A DNA stretch of 64,000 nucleotides. Source: Alopecurus myosuroides. Its lineage: Eukaryota; Streptophyta; Magnoliopsida; Poales; Poaceae. The position numbers were made by a program, and so were the translations under genes. Below are positions 55,945-64,000 of the stretch, piece after piece. The notes beneath the pieces were generated by a model. The model searched no databases. It saw only the letters and a program-made list of their open reading frames with translations, and was not told where the DNA came from. Every line of letters begins with the position of its first letter. Positions within the stretch are counted from its first letter, which is position 1. Location of the stretch: positions 208,034,445 to 208,098,444 of the forward strand of contig CM054060.1 in assembly GCA_028641055.1 (NCBI GenBank), given 5' to 3'.

Positions 55945-57192
55945 ATGTCTTCGTCCAGCAGCAGCGATTCGAGCGAAGGAGTGGAGGGTGAGATGATCGC
56001 TGCAATGCAGGCGGAGTACGAGGCGGCGATGCTCAACCTCCAAGCGGTGCCAAGACCGCCGCGACGCCGTCGAGAGTTCATCAGGCGTGATCGTCTGGGC
56101 GCCCACGATCGGCTCTACGACGACTACTTCGCCGACAACTGTGCTTATCCTCCAAGCTTCTTCTGGCGAAGGTATCGGATGAGACGATCCCTTTTTCTAC
56201 GCATTGTGGATAGATTGGGTGAATACTCTCCGTATTTCACCCAAAGAGCTGATGCTCTCAACCGTGCTGGTTTTTCTCCCCTACAAAAGTGTACTGCGGC
56301 GTTGCGTCTGTTAGCTTATGGAGCCGCTGCTGATACGATAGATGAGTGGCTTAAGTTAGCTAGACAAACTTCGTCAGAGTGTCTAGATGAATTCTATGAG
56401 GGCATCATCAACTGTTACGGGGAAGAGTTTTGCCGTCGACCTACTGTCGCGGATACTCATCGTCTGTTAGCGAAAGCCGAGGAGCGCAGCTTTCCGGGCA
56501 TGCTAGGGAGCATCGATTGCATGCATTGGCAGTGGAGGAACTGCCCAGTTGCGCATGTCGGTCCATTCACAAGGGGAGACATCAAACACCCTACCATAAT
56601 CTTAGAAGCCGTTGCGTCGTATGATCGTTGGATCTGGCATGCCTTTTTTGGAGTCGCCGGGTCCATCAACGATATCAATGTGCTCAATCAGTCGCCATTG
56701 TTCACGGATGTGCTTAGAGGAGAAGCACCCATAGTGAACTTCACGGTGAATGGACACCAGTACAACAGGGGTTACTACCTTGCCAACGGCATCTACCCCT
56801 CCTGGCTGGTGTTCATGAAGGGTGTTACTCTTCCACAAAGTGAAAATCATCGTCTGTTCACTACTGCTCAATCAGCTTGGCGCAAAGATGTCGAGTGTAC
56901 ATTTGGAGTGCTGAAGGCTAGGTTCAACATTATAGCAGTTCCCGGACGCTCCTACTCCGGGCGTACTCTTGGGTTGATCATGCGTGCATGTGTCATTCTG
57001 CACAACATGATCATCGACGATAAGCGTGGTACCAATTTGAAGAACATCTATGAGACAATTGATTCCAATGTCGGTCCTCCAATACATACCAATGCACCAC
57101 CAAGCCTAGCAGACAGGATTCAGATGGACAACGAAATGAGGGACTCGCCGATGTATACACAGCTCCAGCATGATTTGATTGAGCATGTGTGA
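55945..57192 (+). CDS. PIF/Harbinger (HARBI1-like) DDE transposase
   Basis: 415 residues in one exon, ATG with a good context after a Ser-rich start. It belongs to the plant PIF/Harbinger transposase family (Pfam Plant_tran / DDE_Tnp_4 type), which cuts and pastes the element at TWA sites. Visible motifs: a basic RPPRRRREFIRRDR segment (about residues 33-46); an FFWRRYRMRRSLFLRIVDRL helix; first catalytic Asp in GSIDCMHW (about 190); second Asp in GSINDINVLN (about 245); and the Glu in AWRKDVECTFGVLK (about 320). The C-terminal block LGLIMRACVILHNMI is typical. Length matches family norms and no stop or shift is seen, so it could be functional. It carries its own TATA box and an AATAAA (57284). 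A domesticated role is possible but not indicated. Confidence 0.92.
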   Translation: MSSSSSSDSSEGVEGEMIAAMQAEYEAAMLNLQAVPRPPRRRREFIRRDRLGAHDRLYDDYFADNCAYPPSFFWRRYRMRRSLFLRIVDRLGEYSPYFTQRADALNRAGFSPLQKCTAALRLLAYGAAADTIDEWLKLARQTSSECLDEFYEGIINCYGEEFCRRPTVADTHRLLAKAEERSFPGMLGSIDCMHWQWRNCPVAHVGPFTRGDIKHPTIILEAVASYDRWIWHAFFGVAGSINDINVLNQSPLFTDVLRGEAPIVNFTVNGHQYNRGYYLANGIYPSWLVFMKGVTLPQSENHRLFTTAQSAWRKDVECTFGVLKARFNIIAVPGRSYSGRTLGLIMRACVILHNMIIDDKRGTNLKNIYETIDSNVGPPIHTNAPPSLADRIQMDNEMRDSPMYTQLQHDLIEHV

Positions 57193-57283
57193 GCTCATTC
57201 ATAGATTATGTAATTTTTTCAATTTTTATGTAATTTTTATGTAATTTTTATTAATTATTATGTAATCGGTACAATTTTAGTTG

Positions 57284-57289
57284 AATAAA
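57284..57289 (+). terminator. Polyadenylation signal of the transposase gene
   Basis: AATAAA about 92 bp after the stop codon in a T-rich 3' region. Confidence 0.5.
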
Positions 57290-57502
57290 ATAATTTCCTT
57301 GCATTATTTGCAATGTTTTAAATCTTAAAAATAAATGTTGACGTGGAGGAGAGAGAAATGCTGATGTGGAGGAGAGAGGAGTGATAGTGGGGACTATAGC
57401 CCGTGCACTAGCACCGTGCCGTGAGAGTGACGCGAGAGTAAGAGGAAACCTGACGTGGCGGGGCTATAGCCCGTGATAAATGATGCACTAGCACCAGCCT
57501 TA

Positions 57503-57809
57503 GAGGAAAATCCCTCCAGAAAGCGTGGGGCCTGGCCGCACGGCCGGTTTCCAAACAAAATGCAAGCTTGGGCAGTCCCGTAATTTGCTGGGCCGCTGGC
57601 GGCCGACGACTCGGGAGACTCGTACCGTCGATTTCTTCCTCCCGCACCCGGTCGCTGCACATTCCCCCACATACCCATTTCTGCTTCTACTTCGTCGGCG
57701 ACCTCCGATCGCGGCCTACTCCACCAAGTTAAAGTGAGGGTTGTCTCTACTCTACGATCACCAATAGAGGCGGCGTCACCGGAGGGAGGCGGTGAGATCT
57801 CCGGGCGCC
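57503..57809 (+). promoter_or_regulatory. Promoter-proximal region and 5' leader of the Sec1/KEULE gene
   Basis: 307 bp between the Harbinger element and the start codon. It is GC-rich with a C/T-rich leader-like stretch (57630-57690, TTCTTCCTCCCGCACCCGG). No TATA box is seen here, so transcription either starts without one, uses the TATA at 55456 upstream of the transposon, or has moved. Confidence 0.5.
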
Positions 57810-57879
57810 ATGTCGTTGGATTCGGACTCCTCGTCGCAGGGCGGCGATCACAGGAGCTTCCGCCAGATCACACGGGACC
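57810..57879 (+). CDS. KEULE: KEULE-type gene, exon 1
   Basis: 70 nt, ATG in context CGCCATGTCG, 23 codons plus one base. Donor GTAACC. It starts [12 protein letters not shown] and ends FRQITRD. Confidence 0.88.
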
Positions 57880-60800
57880 GTAACCGCCCCTTTCTGCTCT
57901 TTCCTCTCCCACTTTTGCTTTAGATTTGCTTGCTTGATGTTACTGTTAGCCTTTGGGCCGCTGGATCTGGCAAATTGCTTGTGGAGTTTGAGAAAATTGG
58001 CATGGTCGTGCAAGCTTGCTGTTTCGGGCTTACATTGGAGCAGAGGGTTGTACACGATTGCGGCCTTTTACTATAGGATTTCAATGCTGAATTGCTGTTT
58101 AAATCAGTGATAGAGTAGTCGTCTAAGCGTTCTGAACTCGTTATATGTGTGACTTGACTATGTACTCCTCTAATGTACGGAGATCATGTCTAATGGTATG
58201 TGGCAAGCTAAAGAACTTGACAGTCGGGCAGCTGCGCTTTGTTCTATTCCGGAAAACCCAAAGGGCCAGAAGCTCTGACAATTCGTTAAGCTTAACACCT
58301 CCTTATCCAGTTGTAGCCAACCTTTTGATATCTTTTATGTGTAACGAGGCTAAAATATACTACTCCATCCATCCCAAAATATAAGGCGCGCTATTTTTTG
58401 TGCTGGTCTTTAATGCTCGACTTTGACCACCAATATATCATAGATTGTATGGATTGAGAATGTATAAATGGTATCATTGGATTTGTCATGTTAAATTCTT
58501 TCATTTTATACATCTTTATACTAATTTTGTGGACATATTATAAAGACAAATCATGCTCAAATTTAGACATTATTGACCCGCAAACTTAAAGGACGCCCTA
58601 TATTTTTGGACGGAGGGAGTAAGAACCAGTGAGAAATGGTAGGGCACACCCAGTGCCGAAAGCCTCACACAACGGGGCATAGGCAGCCTTTCCTTTGATC
58701 TTTTTGCAAAGAGACCGATTTCAACTCAGGACCTCCAGGATACAAGTGAAATGCTCTACAGTGTGCTTACATATCACAACATAATATGATTATTTCTGTG
58801 TTCTTTATCATGAATTTCCAAGTTGAATCTACGTACTTACTAGCAAGAAGCTCGTGTATTGAAGAAAGGGGGTGGGGGGTGGGGGTGTGGGGGGGGGGGG
58901 AGCATTCTGCATGGGCGCGTAGGTCTTATACGCATGGAAGGATAACCCAAGATTCTGGTGTTGGGAGGAGGAATTGCTGGCAGCAGAGTGGGTCACCGTT
59001 CTTGCTCGGTTGCCACTGACGCGGTCCTTCGGTTATGGCGGAGAGGAGGGAGTATGTCGAGGATTGAGGCCATGGGTGCGGCAATTGGAAACCCCCACAC
59101 TCACCCCACCACCTCTTGTACAATAATGTGCACCGATGCGCTAATCCGTTACTGCTGATTAGGCATGCCTTGGTGGAATATATCTGCCAGGCGAGTGACG
59201 TGGCATGGTGGCCCGTTGTGCCTAGACGGGCTACATGGCCAGCCCATTATCTCTACCCTAACCCCTGATTCCATGTCCACCCCCCTCTACTTGTCAGCTG
59301 CTCAGATCTGCTTCTTTTTGCTGCTCGCCTCTGTTATTGTCGCCTGACTCTCTTCCTTTGCTATTCTCTTCTTACTGCCTCTCTGCTTCAGTTGTCTGTA
59401 TAAGAGAGATGGTTATGGTGGCGAATCCTGAACGTCTACTTATGTTGATGTTCAATACACAGAACTTGTCGTTTTCCATATTGTGTTGAAACGATCATGC
59501 ATTGTTGACGGGGCCACAAAGGACTTCCTCTCAAATTTTTAATAGCGGGAACCTGCAATTTTCCAGTTGGTGACCACCACTTCAGTTTCCTGAATTCTGA
59601 TCACTATTGCTCGCAGCGTCATGTATTCTTTATTATTTCCATGCCTGATTGCATTTATAGGTGTGCTTTTGGAAGCTGGTGCTGTGGTTCAATTAATTTG
59701 TTATATTCATTCAAATGGTTCAGTTTTGTGATTATGCAGGTTTATTATTTGAAATGCTCAGGTCGACCAGGAAGGATTCAAAATCTGCATGGAAGGTACC
59801 ATTTTTCACTGACCATGTTAACCGCTCTTTGGCATGGTTTCCTGCTCTATCAAGTAAACTACACCTTATTATTATTTACTGTTGATTATAATTTGTGTAT
59901 GACTGTTATGATAATTATTTTAAGAGAATGATTATCAGGCTTCAATGTTATTTGCTTGCTATGTTAAACCTTTGACCATTACTTCTTCAGATGGATGACT
60001 TTAGATATTATTGAGCCACTAGAAATTTAGTTTCTCATTGTGATTTAAATAGGATAACTATAAAGTACTGCATTGTCCACTATTCATATGCAGTGCAGGT
60101 GCTGCTTATCATTTGAAATTGATAATTTGCAGGTAGGCAAATGCAACATCTACGATTCTGTCACTTAGTATTGGGAAACTACACATCATGCAATTTTCAC
60201 AAACTGGACTTGGACACCCATTGGCACCAATATCATATTCCAATACAAATTTTCCCATGTGCTATATACCTTATATACATGCTGATGCAATGCGTATATG
60301 CACATATATAATAAGTTTGAAGACTAGATATATGATTTTTTTTTGTGCAAAATGCATGGGAGGTTCTCAAACTATTCAGAAAGTAACACTTATGTCCCTA
60401 CACGTAACACTTCTGTCCAGGTACTTCAAGCAACTCTCTTAGGTCCTTTTCGCGTCTGACTAGCGCCACGTAGGACCAGAGGCTTCGGCATTTCGATCAG
60501 TTGGGCTTTTCACAATTTATCCCTTCCAAGCTATATAAGTCCTCAAATCTCTTTTTACCCGCATTTGGCCCCTCTCAGTTTTTTCTTCAGCTCCAAGCTG
60601 CCAAGTTTTAAGAGATTGCTTTGGCTTGAACTAGCATGTTGCTTGATGAAATGAACTGTGTATGGGGAGACATTATAAGCACACAGAGACAAATTTGGAT
60701 GCAATGGAGAGAAAGAATTGTTGCAGGATTTTGGGCATAACAAGTCCAGTTTGACAGAAGCAATCTCACACAAATGCATCAGATGTGATGACAACAATAA

Positions 60801-62455
60801 TTCTTAAATAATAGCATCACATCCATCATGAAATAGCATCACATTGTGCATCCTAGCACTGTGCCTCTTTGCCCCCTCCGATTGTTTCTGCTGTGGGGTA
60901 ATTACTTTGAGAACTTGTGGAGTAATAGCTGTATCATCCAGATCAATATTGTCAATGTAATCCTTGTTGTGAGCATACAATGTGAAACACCTGAACTCGA
61001 GCACTAGTGTTGTCATGTACTAGTGTTCTCATCCACTTCGTCACAGCATCACAATCAACAATTCTTAACCCATCATGCAATTACTTGCTGGGCAGAAGCC
61101 AATACACCTCCATCACCCAGTTTTCTTATAGCCTAGCTGTAGCTGCCTCAAGAAATCATGCATTCACAACAAAGATCAACTTTCCACCTCACAGTTGGCC
61201 ATCTAACAAATGTCTTGCTAACTCCATGACTGGAGAAAAAAAAACCCATGTTGAATTTCGGATGCCAAAAGGACCTGAGAGAATCGCTTGATGAAGTATT
61301 GGGATGAAAGTCTTATATTTAAAGTTTAGGGACATAAGTGTTACTTTCGAAATAGTTCGAGGACCTCCTATGCATTTCACTTTTTTTTTGAGGAGTTACA
61401 CTAAATATATGTTACATTTGGTAATGATCTTGAGAACATCTAACCGTTTTACCATATTATTTATGTACATCCTCTAGAAAATAACCTTATAAATCTCTGT
61501 ACTACCTTACAAAGAAATATTTTTGACGTCTTCTAGGTTCTTATCATGGATAAGTTTACAGTCAAGATAATGTCATACTCATGTAAGATGGCAGATATTA
61601 CAGAAGAAGGAGTTTCATGTGAGTAGGCATATGTTTTATCTTGCTGTCAATTTATTTTATTTGCAATGGCAAACATTTATTACTTTATCGCTTCGTGGAA
61701 GGTAGGGTGGTTTTGTCCAATTATTAATAGATATACTTCATCCCCAACCTTCAAAATTTCTTGCCTCTGTAGTTGTACCCCTGATTTTTTTAAAATACCA
61801 TCTATGTTATCTAAAAATCCGCCCTTCGGACTATAGTTGTGCCACAACTGTGCTTCACTGAAAGTTGCACCAATGCACCATACAAGGTTTCTGTATTATA
61901 TTCCGCTTCAATTGTCATAATGTGCTGCTACCTTGGTATGGTACTTATCATCTTGCTGCCATGCCTATCAATCATGAGTCGTTACAAGCCCCTTTTATCA
62001 CCCAAAAGCTAAACTAATGGGGAAGTATATGCAACATATTTCAACACCCCCTCGCATCTTGGCTATTTCAGGCCTTAGATGGGGGATCGATGTAGGTCAC
62101 AACTATTTTATTTATTAATAGTGTGTGGGTTGTGTCCTGAAATCGAGACCCTCAGACCTCTTGGCTCTGATACCATATTGAAGTACATGCACCTAAGTAG
62201 TTCGCCCAGAATCTTAAAACTATGGGAAAGGATGGACAATATATTTCAACAATTTTGAGTGTGCACCTCGAAATATGTCCTGGTTTCTTGAATCATTGTT
62301 CACTGTGCATGAATTTTCCATTAGATGCACCTTCTATCATCTAATATCAAGTCTAAGCAATTAAGTTCTCTTCCAGTGGTTGAAGATTTATACAAACGGA
62401 GGCAGCCATTGCCTTCAATGGATGCTATATATTTCATCCAACCAACTAAAGAAAA
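57810..62455 (+). CDS. KEULE: Sec1/Munc18 (SM) protein of the KEULE type, exons 1-4, 3' truncated by the window
   Basis: Coding exons are 57810-57879, 59740-59795, 61537-61618 and 62377-62455. All introns are GT-AG and phases agree (1, 0, 1, 2). Together they encode the first 95 residues: a Ser/Asp-rich start, [71 protein letters not shown]. This closely matches, from memory, the N-terminal domain 1 of plant KEULE/SEC1 proteins, which bind syntaxins such as KNOLLE and drive SNARE-mediated vesicle fusion at the cell plate and plasma membrane. Full proteins have about 660 residues, so most of the gene lies right of the window. No lesion is seen. Gene-like introns contain transposons at 58363, 60345 and 62629. 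Confidence 0.92.
58363..58619 (+). mobile_element. Stowaway MITE (Tc1/mariner type)
   Basis: 257 bp between TA dinucleotides (58361-58362, 58620-58621). Terminal repeats CTCCATCCATCCCAAAATAT and ATATTTTTGGACGGAGGGAG are inverted copies with mismatches. No coding capacity. Confidence 0.88.
58868..58900 (+). repeat. G-rich tract, possible quadruplex
   Basis: 33 bases almost entirely G with scattered T, in the sense strand of intron 1. It contains at least four runs of three or more G, so an RNA or DNA quadruplex is possible. Confidence 0.7.
59740..59795 (+). CDS. KEULE: KEULE-type gene, exon 2
   Basis: 56 nt between ATTATGCAG and GTACCA. Reads (R)[18 protein letters not shown] and ends at a codon boundary. 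Confidence 0.9.
59796..61536 (+). other. KEULE intron 2
   Basis: 1,741 bp, of which 1,036 bp is a Mutator-like insertion (60345-61380). The rest is AT-rich with no gene. Confidence 0.85.
60345..61380 (+). mobile_element. Non-autonomous Mutator-like element (MULE) with a poly-T target duplication
   Basis: The termini are long inverted repeats of roughly 100 bp. The left begins GTGCAAAATGCATGGGAGG; the right reads GTGAAATGCATAGGAGG on the opposite strand. Both continue with AAGTAACACTTATGTCCC and, on the inner side, CTCTCAGGTCC/CTCTTAGGTCC. Exactly nine T flank each side (60336-60344, 61381-61389), fitting the 9-bp Mutator target duplication. No transposase is present. The interior has a 70-codon minus-strand frame (61016-60804) of unknown origin that might be a captured gene fragment. 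Confidence 0.8.
61537..61618 (+). CDS. KEULE: KEULE-type gene, exon 3
   Basis: 82 nt between CTTCTAG and GTGAGT. Encodes [18 protein letters not shown] and the following ADITEEGVS, ending one base into a Leu codon. Confidence 0.92.
61619..62376 (+). other. KEULE intron 3
   Basis: 758 bp, GTGAGT...CTCTTCCAG. It contains a degenerate repeat (about 62035-62245) whose relative is at 63475-63635 in intron 4. Confidence 0.85.
62035..62245. repeat. Degenerate dispersed repeat, copy 1
   Basis: It includes CTCTGATACCATATTGAAGTACATGCACC and a GGACAATATATTTCAACA segment. The second copy at about 63475-63635 has CTCTGAGACCATATTAAGTTTCATGCACC and GGACAATCCACATATACTTCAA. On the opposite strand ATGGTATCAGAG resembles a retroelement primer site, but no LTRs are defined. 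Confidence 0.5.
62377..62455 (+). CDS. KEULE: KEULE-type gene, exon 4
   Basis: 79 nt between CTCTTCCAG and GTAAGT. Encodes (L)[19 protein letters not shown] and then IQPTKE, ending two bases into the next codon. Exon 5 is not found before the window end. Confidence 0.92.
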
Positions 62456-62628
62456 GTAAGTTTTAATTTGTACAACTATTTATCTTATTTGAAGTAATAT
62501 TTTTTCGGTACAATCTCTATCTGTTGAAAGACTAGACCATATTATTGTTATCTTCAGAAAATGTTGGCAAATTAGTATTATGATATGGTAAGGTCAGAGT
62601 ATATCATCTAATTCAATGCAAACACATA

Positions 62629-62940
62629 GGGTGTGTTTGGATCCTCTGCTAGCCTTGCCTAGCTGAGCGAGGCTTTCAAGCTAGCTCTAGCTGCAGCCTT
62701 TAAAAGCTAGGCTATTTGTTTGGTTGTTTCACCTTGCTGCCCACATACTACCATACTGGAAATGCTTTTCTCGTTCCTTGCCGTCGGAAGCGAGCCAAAT
62801 CGGCTCTCCCGGCTGGATGCAATTTTTCTAGCCCGCTGAGGCTAGTTTGCCTGGCAAAGCTAATTCTTTTACCTCCTACCAGACACATAGTCTTGCTTAG
62901 CTAGGCTATAACTACTTTTGCTGAGAATCCAAACGCACCC
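62629..62940 (+). mobile_element. Tourist-like MITE
   Basis: 312 bp with inverted ends GGGTGTGTTTGGATCCTC and, on the opposite strand, GGGTGCGTTTGGATTCTC. Flanked by ATA on both sides (62626-62628, 62941-62943). The interior repeats CTAGC/GCTAG words and is self-complementary. No gene. Confidence 0.8.
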
Positions 62941-63474
62941 ATACTTTCTTATGAGTTCATGCTGGACATCGTTTGGCAAGTCCGTATTAGGGTATGCACA
63001 ATTTGCCTCATCACCTTCAAAATTATAGCCATCAGATGAATGTCAACAAGAAAGGCAAACTGTCAAATTTACAATCCATTTGGAGGCTTGTTGTTTAAGC
63101 TTGTTTTCTCCTATCCGCGCATCCGCTAGCGTAAAAAGAAACAGAATAGTAGCTTTGATTGCTATTACAGTGAGGCGCCCTGAAGAACAGCATGACGTAG
63201 TGATCGTTGAAAGGAATGCAATGAGGTAGTAGCCATACCGCAGGATCTGCAATAACCTTGGGGTGGACAGCTCAGGCAGGCCAACTGACGGTAGTGTATT
63301 AGGTATATAATATGGCGAGTAGGGAGATGGAAGGAAATGAGGTGTCGAGTGCCATCTCAGTGTGGCTATTCTATCTTGTTGAGATGAATTGACCAGATGA
63401 ATTCAGGAAAGGTAGGACATAAATAACAAATAAAATATGAGACTTGGCGCCCCTGCTCTCACGTATAGCTAAAG

Positions 63475-63635
63475 AAGGTTGATAATCCACATATATACTT
63501 CAACACCGCGTCTCACGCATAGCTCGATAAGGAAGACCTATCCTCTGAGACCATATTAAGTTTCATGCACCAACCAGTAGAACCAAACGTCCAAGCTGTG
63601 GAAACTGTTGGACAATCCACATATACTTCAAGATC
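63475..63635. repeat. Degenerate dispersed repeat, copy 2
   Basis: See copy 1 at 62035-62245 in intron 3. Order and spacing of shared words are similar, with many mismatches. Confidence 0.45.
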
Positions 63636-64000
63636 CTACGATGCAAGTGCTCGTAGGCATCAGCTCATGGTTGCGTTAACAAAAAAGCAAAGTCCCTTGT
63701 CATCATGCACACTTATGGGCTTGCAACCTGATATGCTAAGCAACTAGATGTGCACGTACATTGCCATGGGCTTTAAGTATACTGCAAATCTGTACTCTTT
63801 AAGGCTTGTTTGGCCAACCTCTAGCTCTATTCCTTCCGCACGCTTAAAAACATAATCACATGCTTAACCATCGTGTTGACTTCCTACTTTTTTGTTTGAG
63901 CTGTTTGCTTTTATCTTCTGTGTTTTTTTAGATTCAGTTCCAGCAATGTTGTAAGACTAGTCCCTTGACATAGTACCGGGTCATGCATTTTACCTCCACC

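Larger units (their letters stand above)
55489..57499 (+). mobile_element. Complete PIF/Harbinger transposon with intact transposase
   Basis: 2,011 bp flanked by TTA at 55486-55488 and 57500-57502, the typical 3-bp TWA target duplication. Terminal inverted repeats are GGCCGGTGCTAGTGC (left) and its complement at 57485-57499 with one mismatch (GGCTGGTGCTAGTGC). Near the right end the words CTATAGCCCGTG and GCACTAGCAC occur twice (57397-57414 and 57463-57494), probable subterminal binding sites. It holds one gene, the DDE transposase. The Myb-like second ORF that most PIF/Harbinger elements need is absent, so movement would require a partner in trans. Confidence 0.9.
57880..59739 (+). other. 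KEULE intron 1
   Basis: 1,860 bp, GT...TTATGCAG. It contains a Stowaway MITE (58363-58619), a G-run (58868-58900) and AT-rich sequence. Short frames in it are not coding. Confidence 0.85.
62456..64000 (+). other. Start of KEULE intron 4
   Basis: At least 1,545 bp without a recognisable exon. It contains a Tourist-like MITE (62629-62940) and the second degenerate repeat (63475-63635). A possible MITE end (GGCTTGTTTGGCCAACC) lies near 63803 but its partner is not in the window. Confidence 0.65.

Noticed and set aside
57747..58055. 102-codon minus-strand frame over KEULE exon 1
   Set aside because: Opposite strand of a well-supported exon and splice donor, with no family match.
1..64000. Functional tRNA, rRNA, CRISPR or bacterial-type operon
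   Set aside because: None found. The tRNA-like modules lack a complete cloverleaf, no rRNA or spaced direct-repeat arrays are seen, and coding style and introns are plant nuclear.
63940..64000. KEULE exon 5 at the right edge
   Set aside because: AATGTTGT near 63945 looked like the expected continuation, but the following bases give no SM-protein sequence and a stop appears at once.

Overview
This is a stretch of a large, repeat-rich grass genome, most likely Triticeae (wheat, barley, Aegilops or rye). That inference rests on deeply nested Athila-, Tat- and CRM-like Ty3/gypsy elements with characteristic LTR termini, several-kb non-autonomous LTRs, and Stowaway/Tourist-like MITEs beside a plant gene with GT-AG introns. 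There is no bacterial, organellar or CRISPR sequence.

Positions 1-54116 are almost entirely LTR retrotransposons inserted into one another. From the outside in: (F) a non-autonomous element with ~4.5 kb LTRs (right part 47666-54116); (G) an Athila-like LTR inside its 5' LTR (46587-47665); (A) a plus-strand Athila-lineage element with decayed gag-pol (6114-46586); (B) a minus-strand non-autonomous Athila-like element inside A (11412-38379); (C) a plus-strand Tat-lineage element inside B's 3' LTR (11563-31322); (D) a minus-strand CRM-like chromovirus inside an antisense gene of C (18871-26900). A also carries a minus-strand solo long LTR (E, 38532-42950). At the left edge, A's 5' LTR is cut by a Tat-like LTR (H, 5694-6113), next to a long-LTR element (I, 1-5693). 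Target-site duplications (TSDs) are visible for B, C, D and E. Hand-compared LTR divergence falls from A (~8%) through B (~6-7%) and C (~3%) to D (~2%), as the nesting order requires.

All gag-pol genes in A, C and D are broken by stops or frameshifts. C carries two spliced antisense units with a gypsy-type-transposon domain and coiled coils, and D sits inside the second. D's pol frame runs through its polypurine tract into its 3' LTR.

From about 54.1 kb the window becomes gene-like. A complete 2,011-bp PIF/Harbinger element with an intact 415-residue transposase (55489-57499, TSD TTA) lies just downstream of a TATA box and 310 bp upstream of the ATG of a Sec1/KEULE-type SM-protein gene. Exons 1-4 of that gene (57810-62455) are in the window, spliced in frame, and the gene runs off the right edge. 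Introns 1, 2 and 4 each carry a DNA transposon: Stowaway, a Mutator-like element with a poly-T TSD, and a Tourist-like MITE.

There is no operon logic here. The biology is transposon layering, plus a vesicle-fusion housekeeping gene whose promoter region was invaded by a transposase gene.
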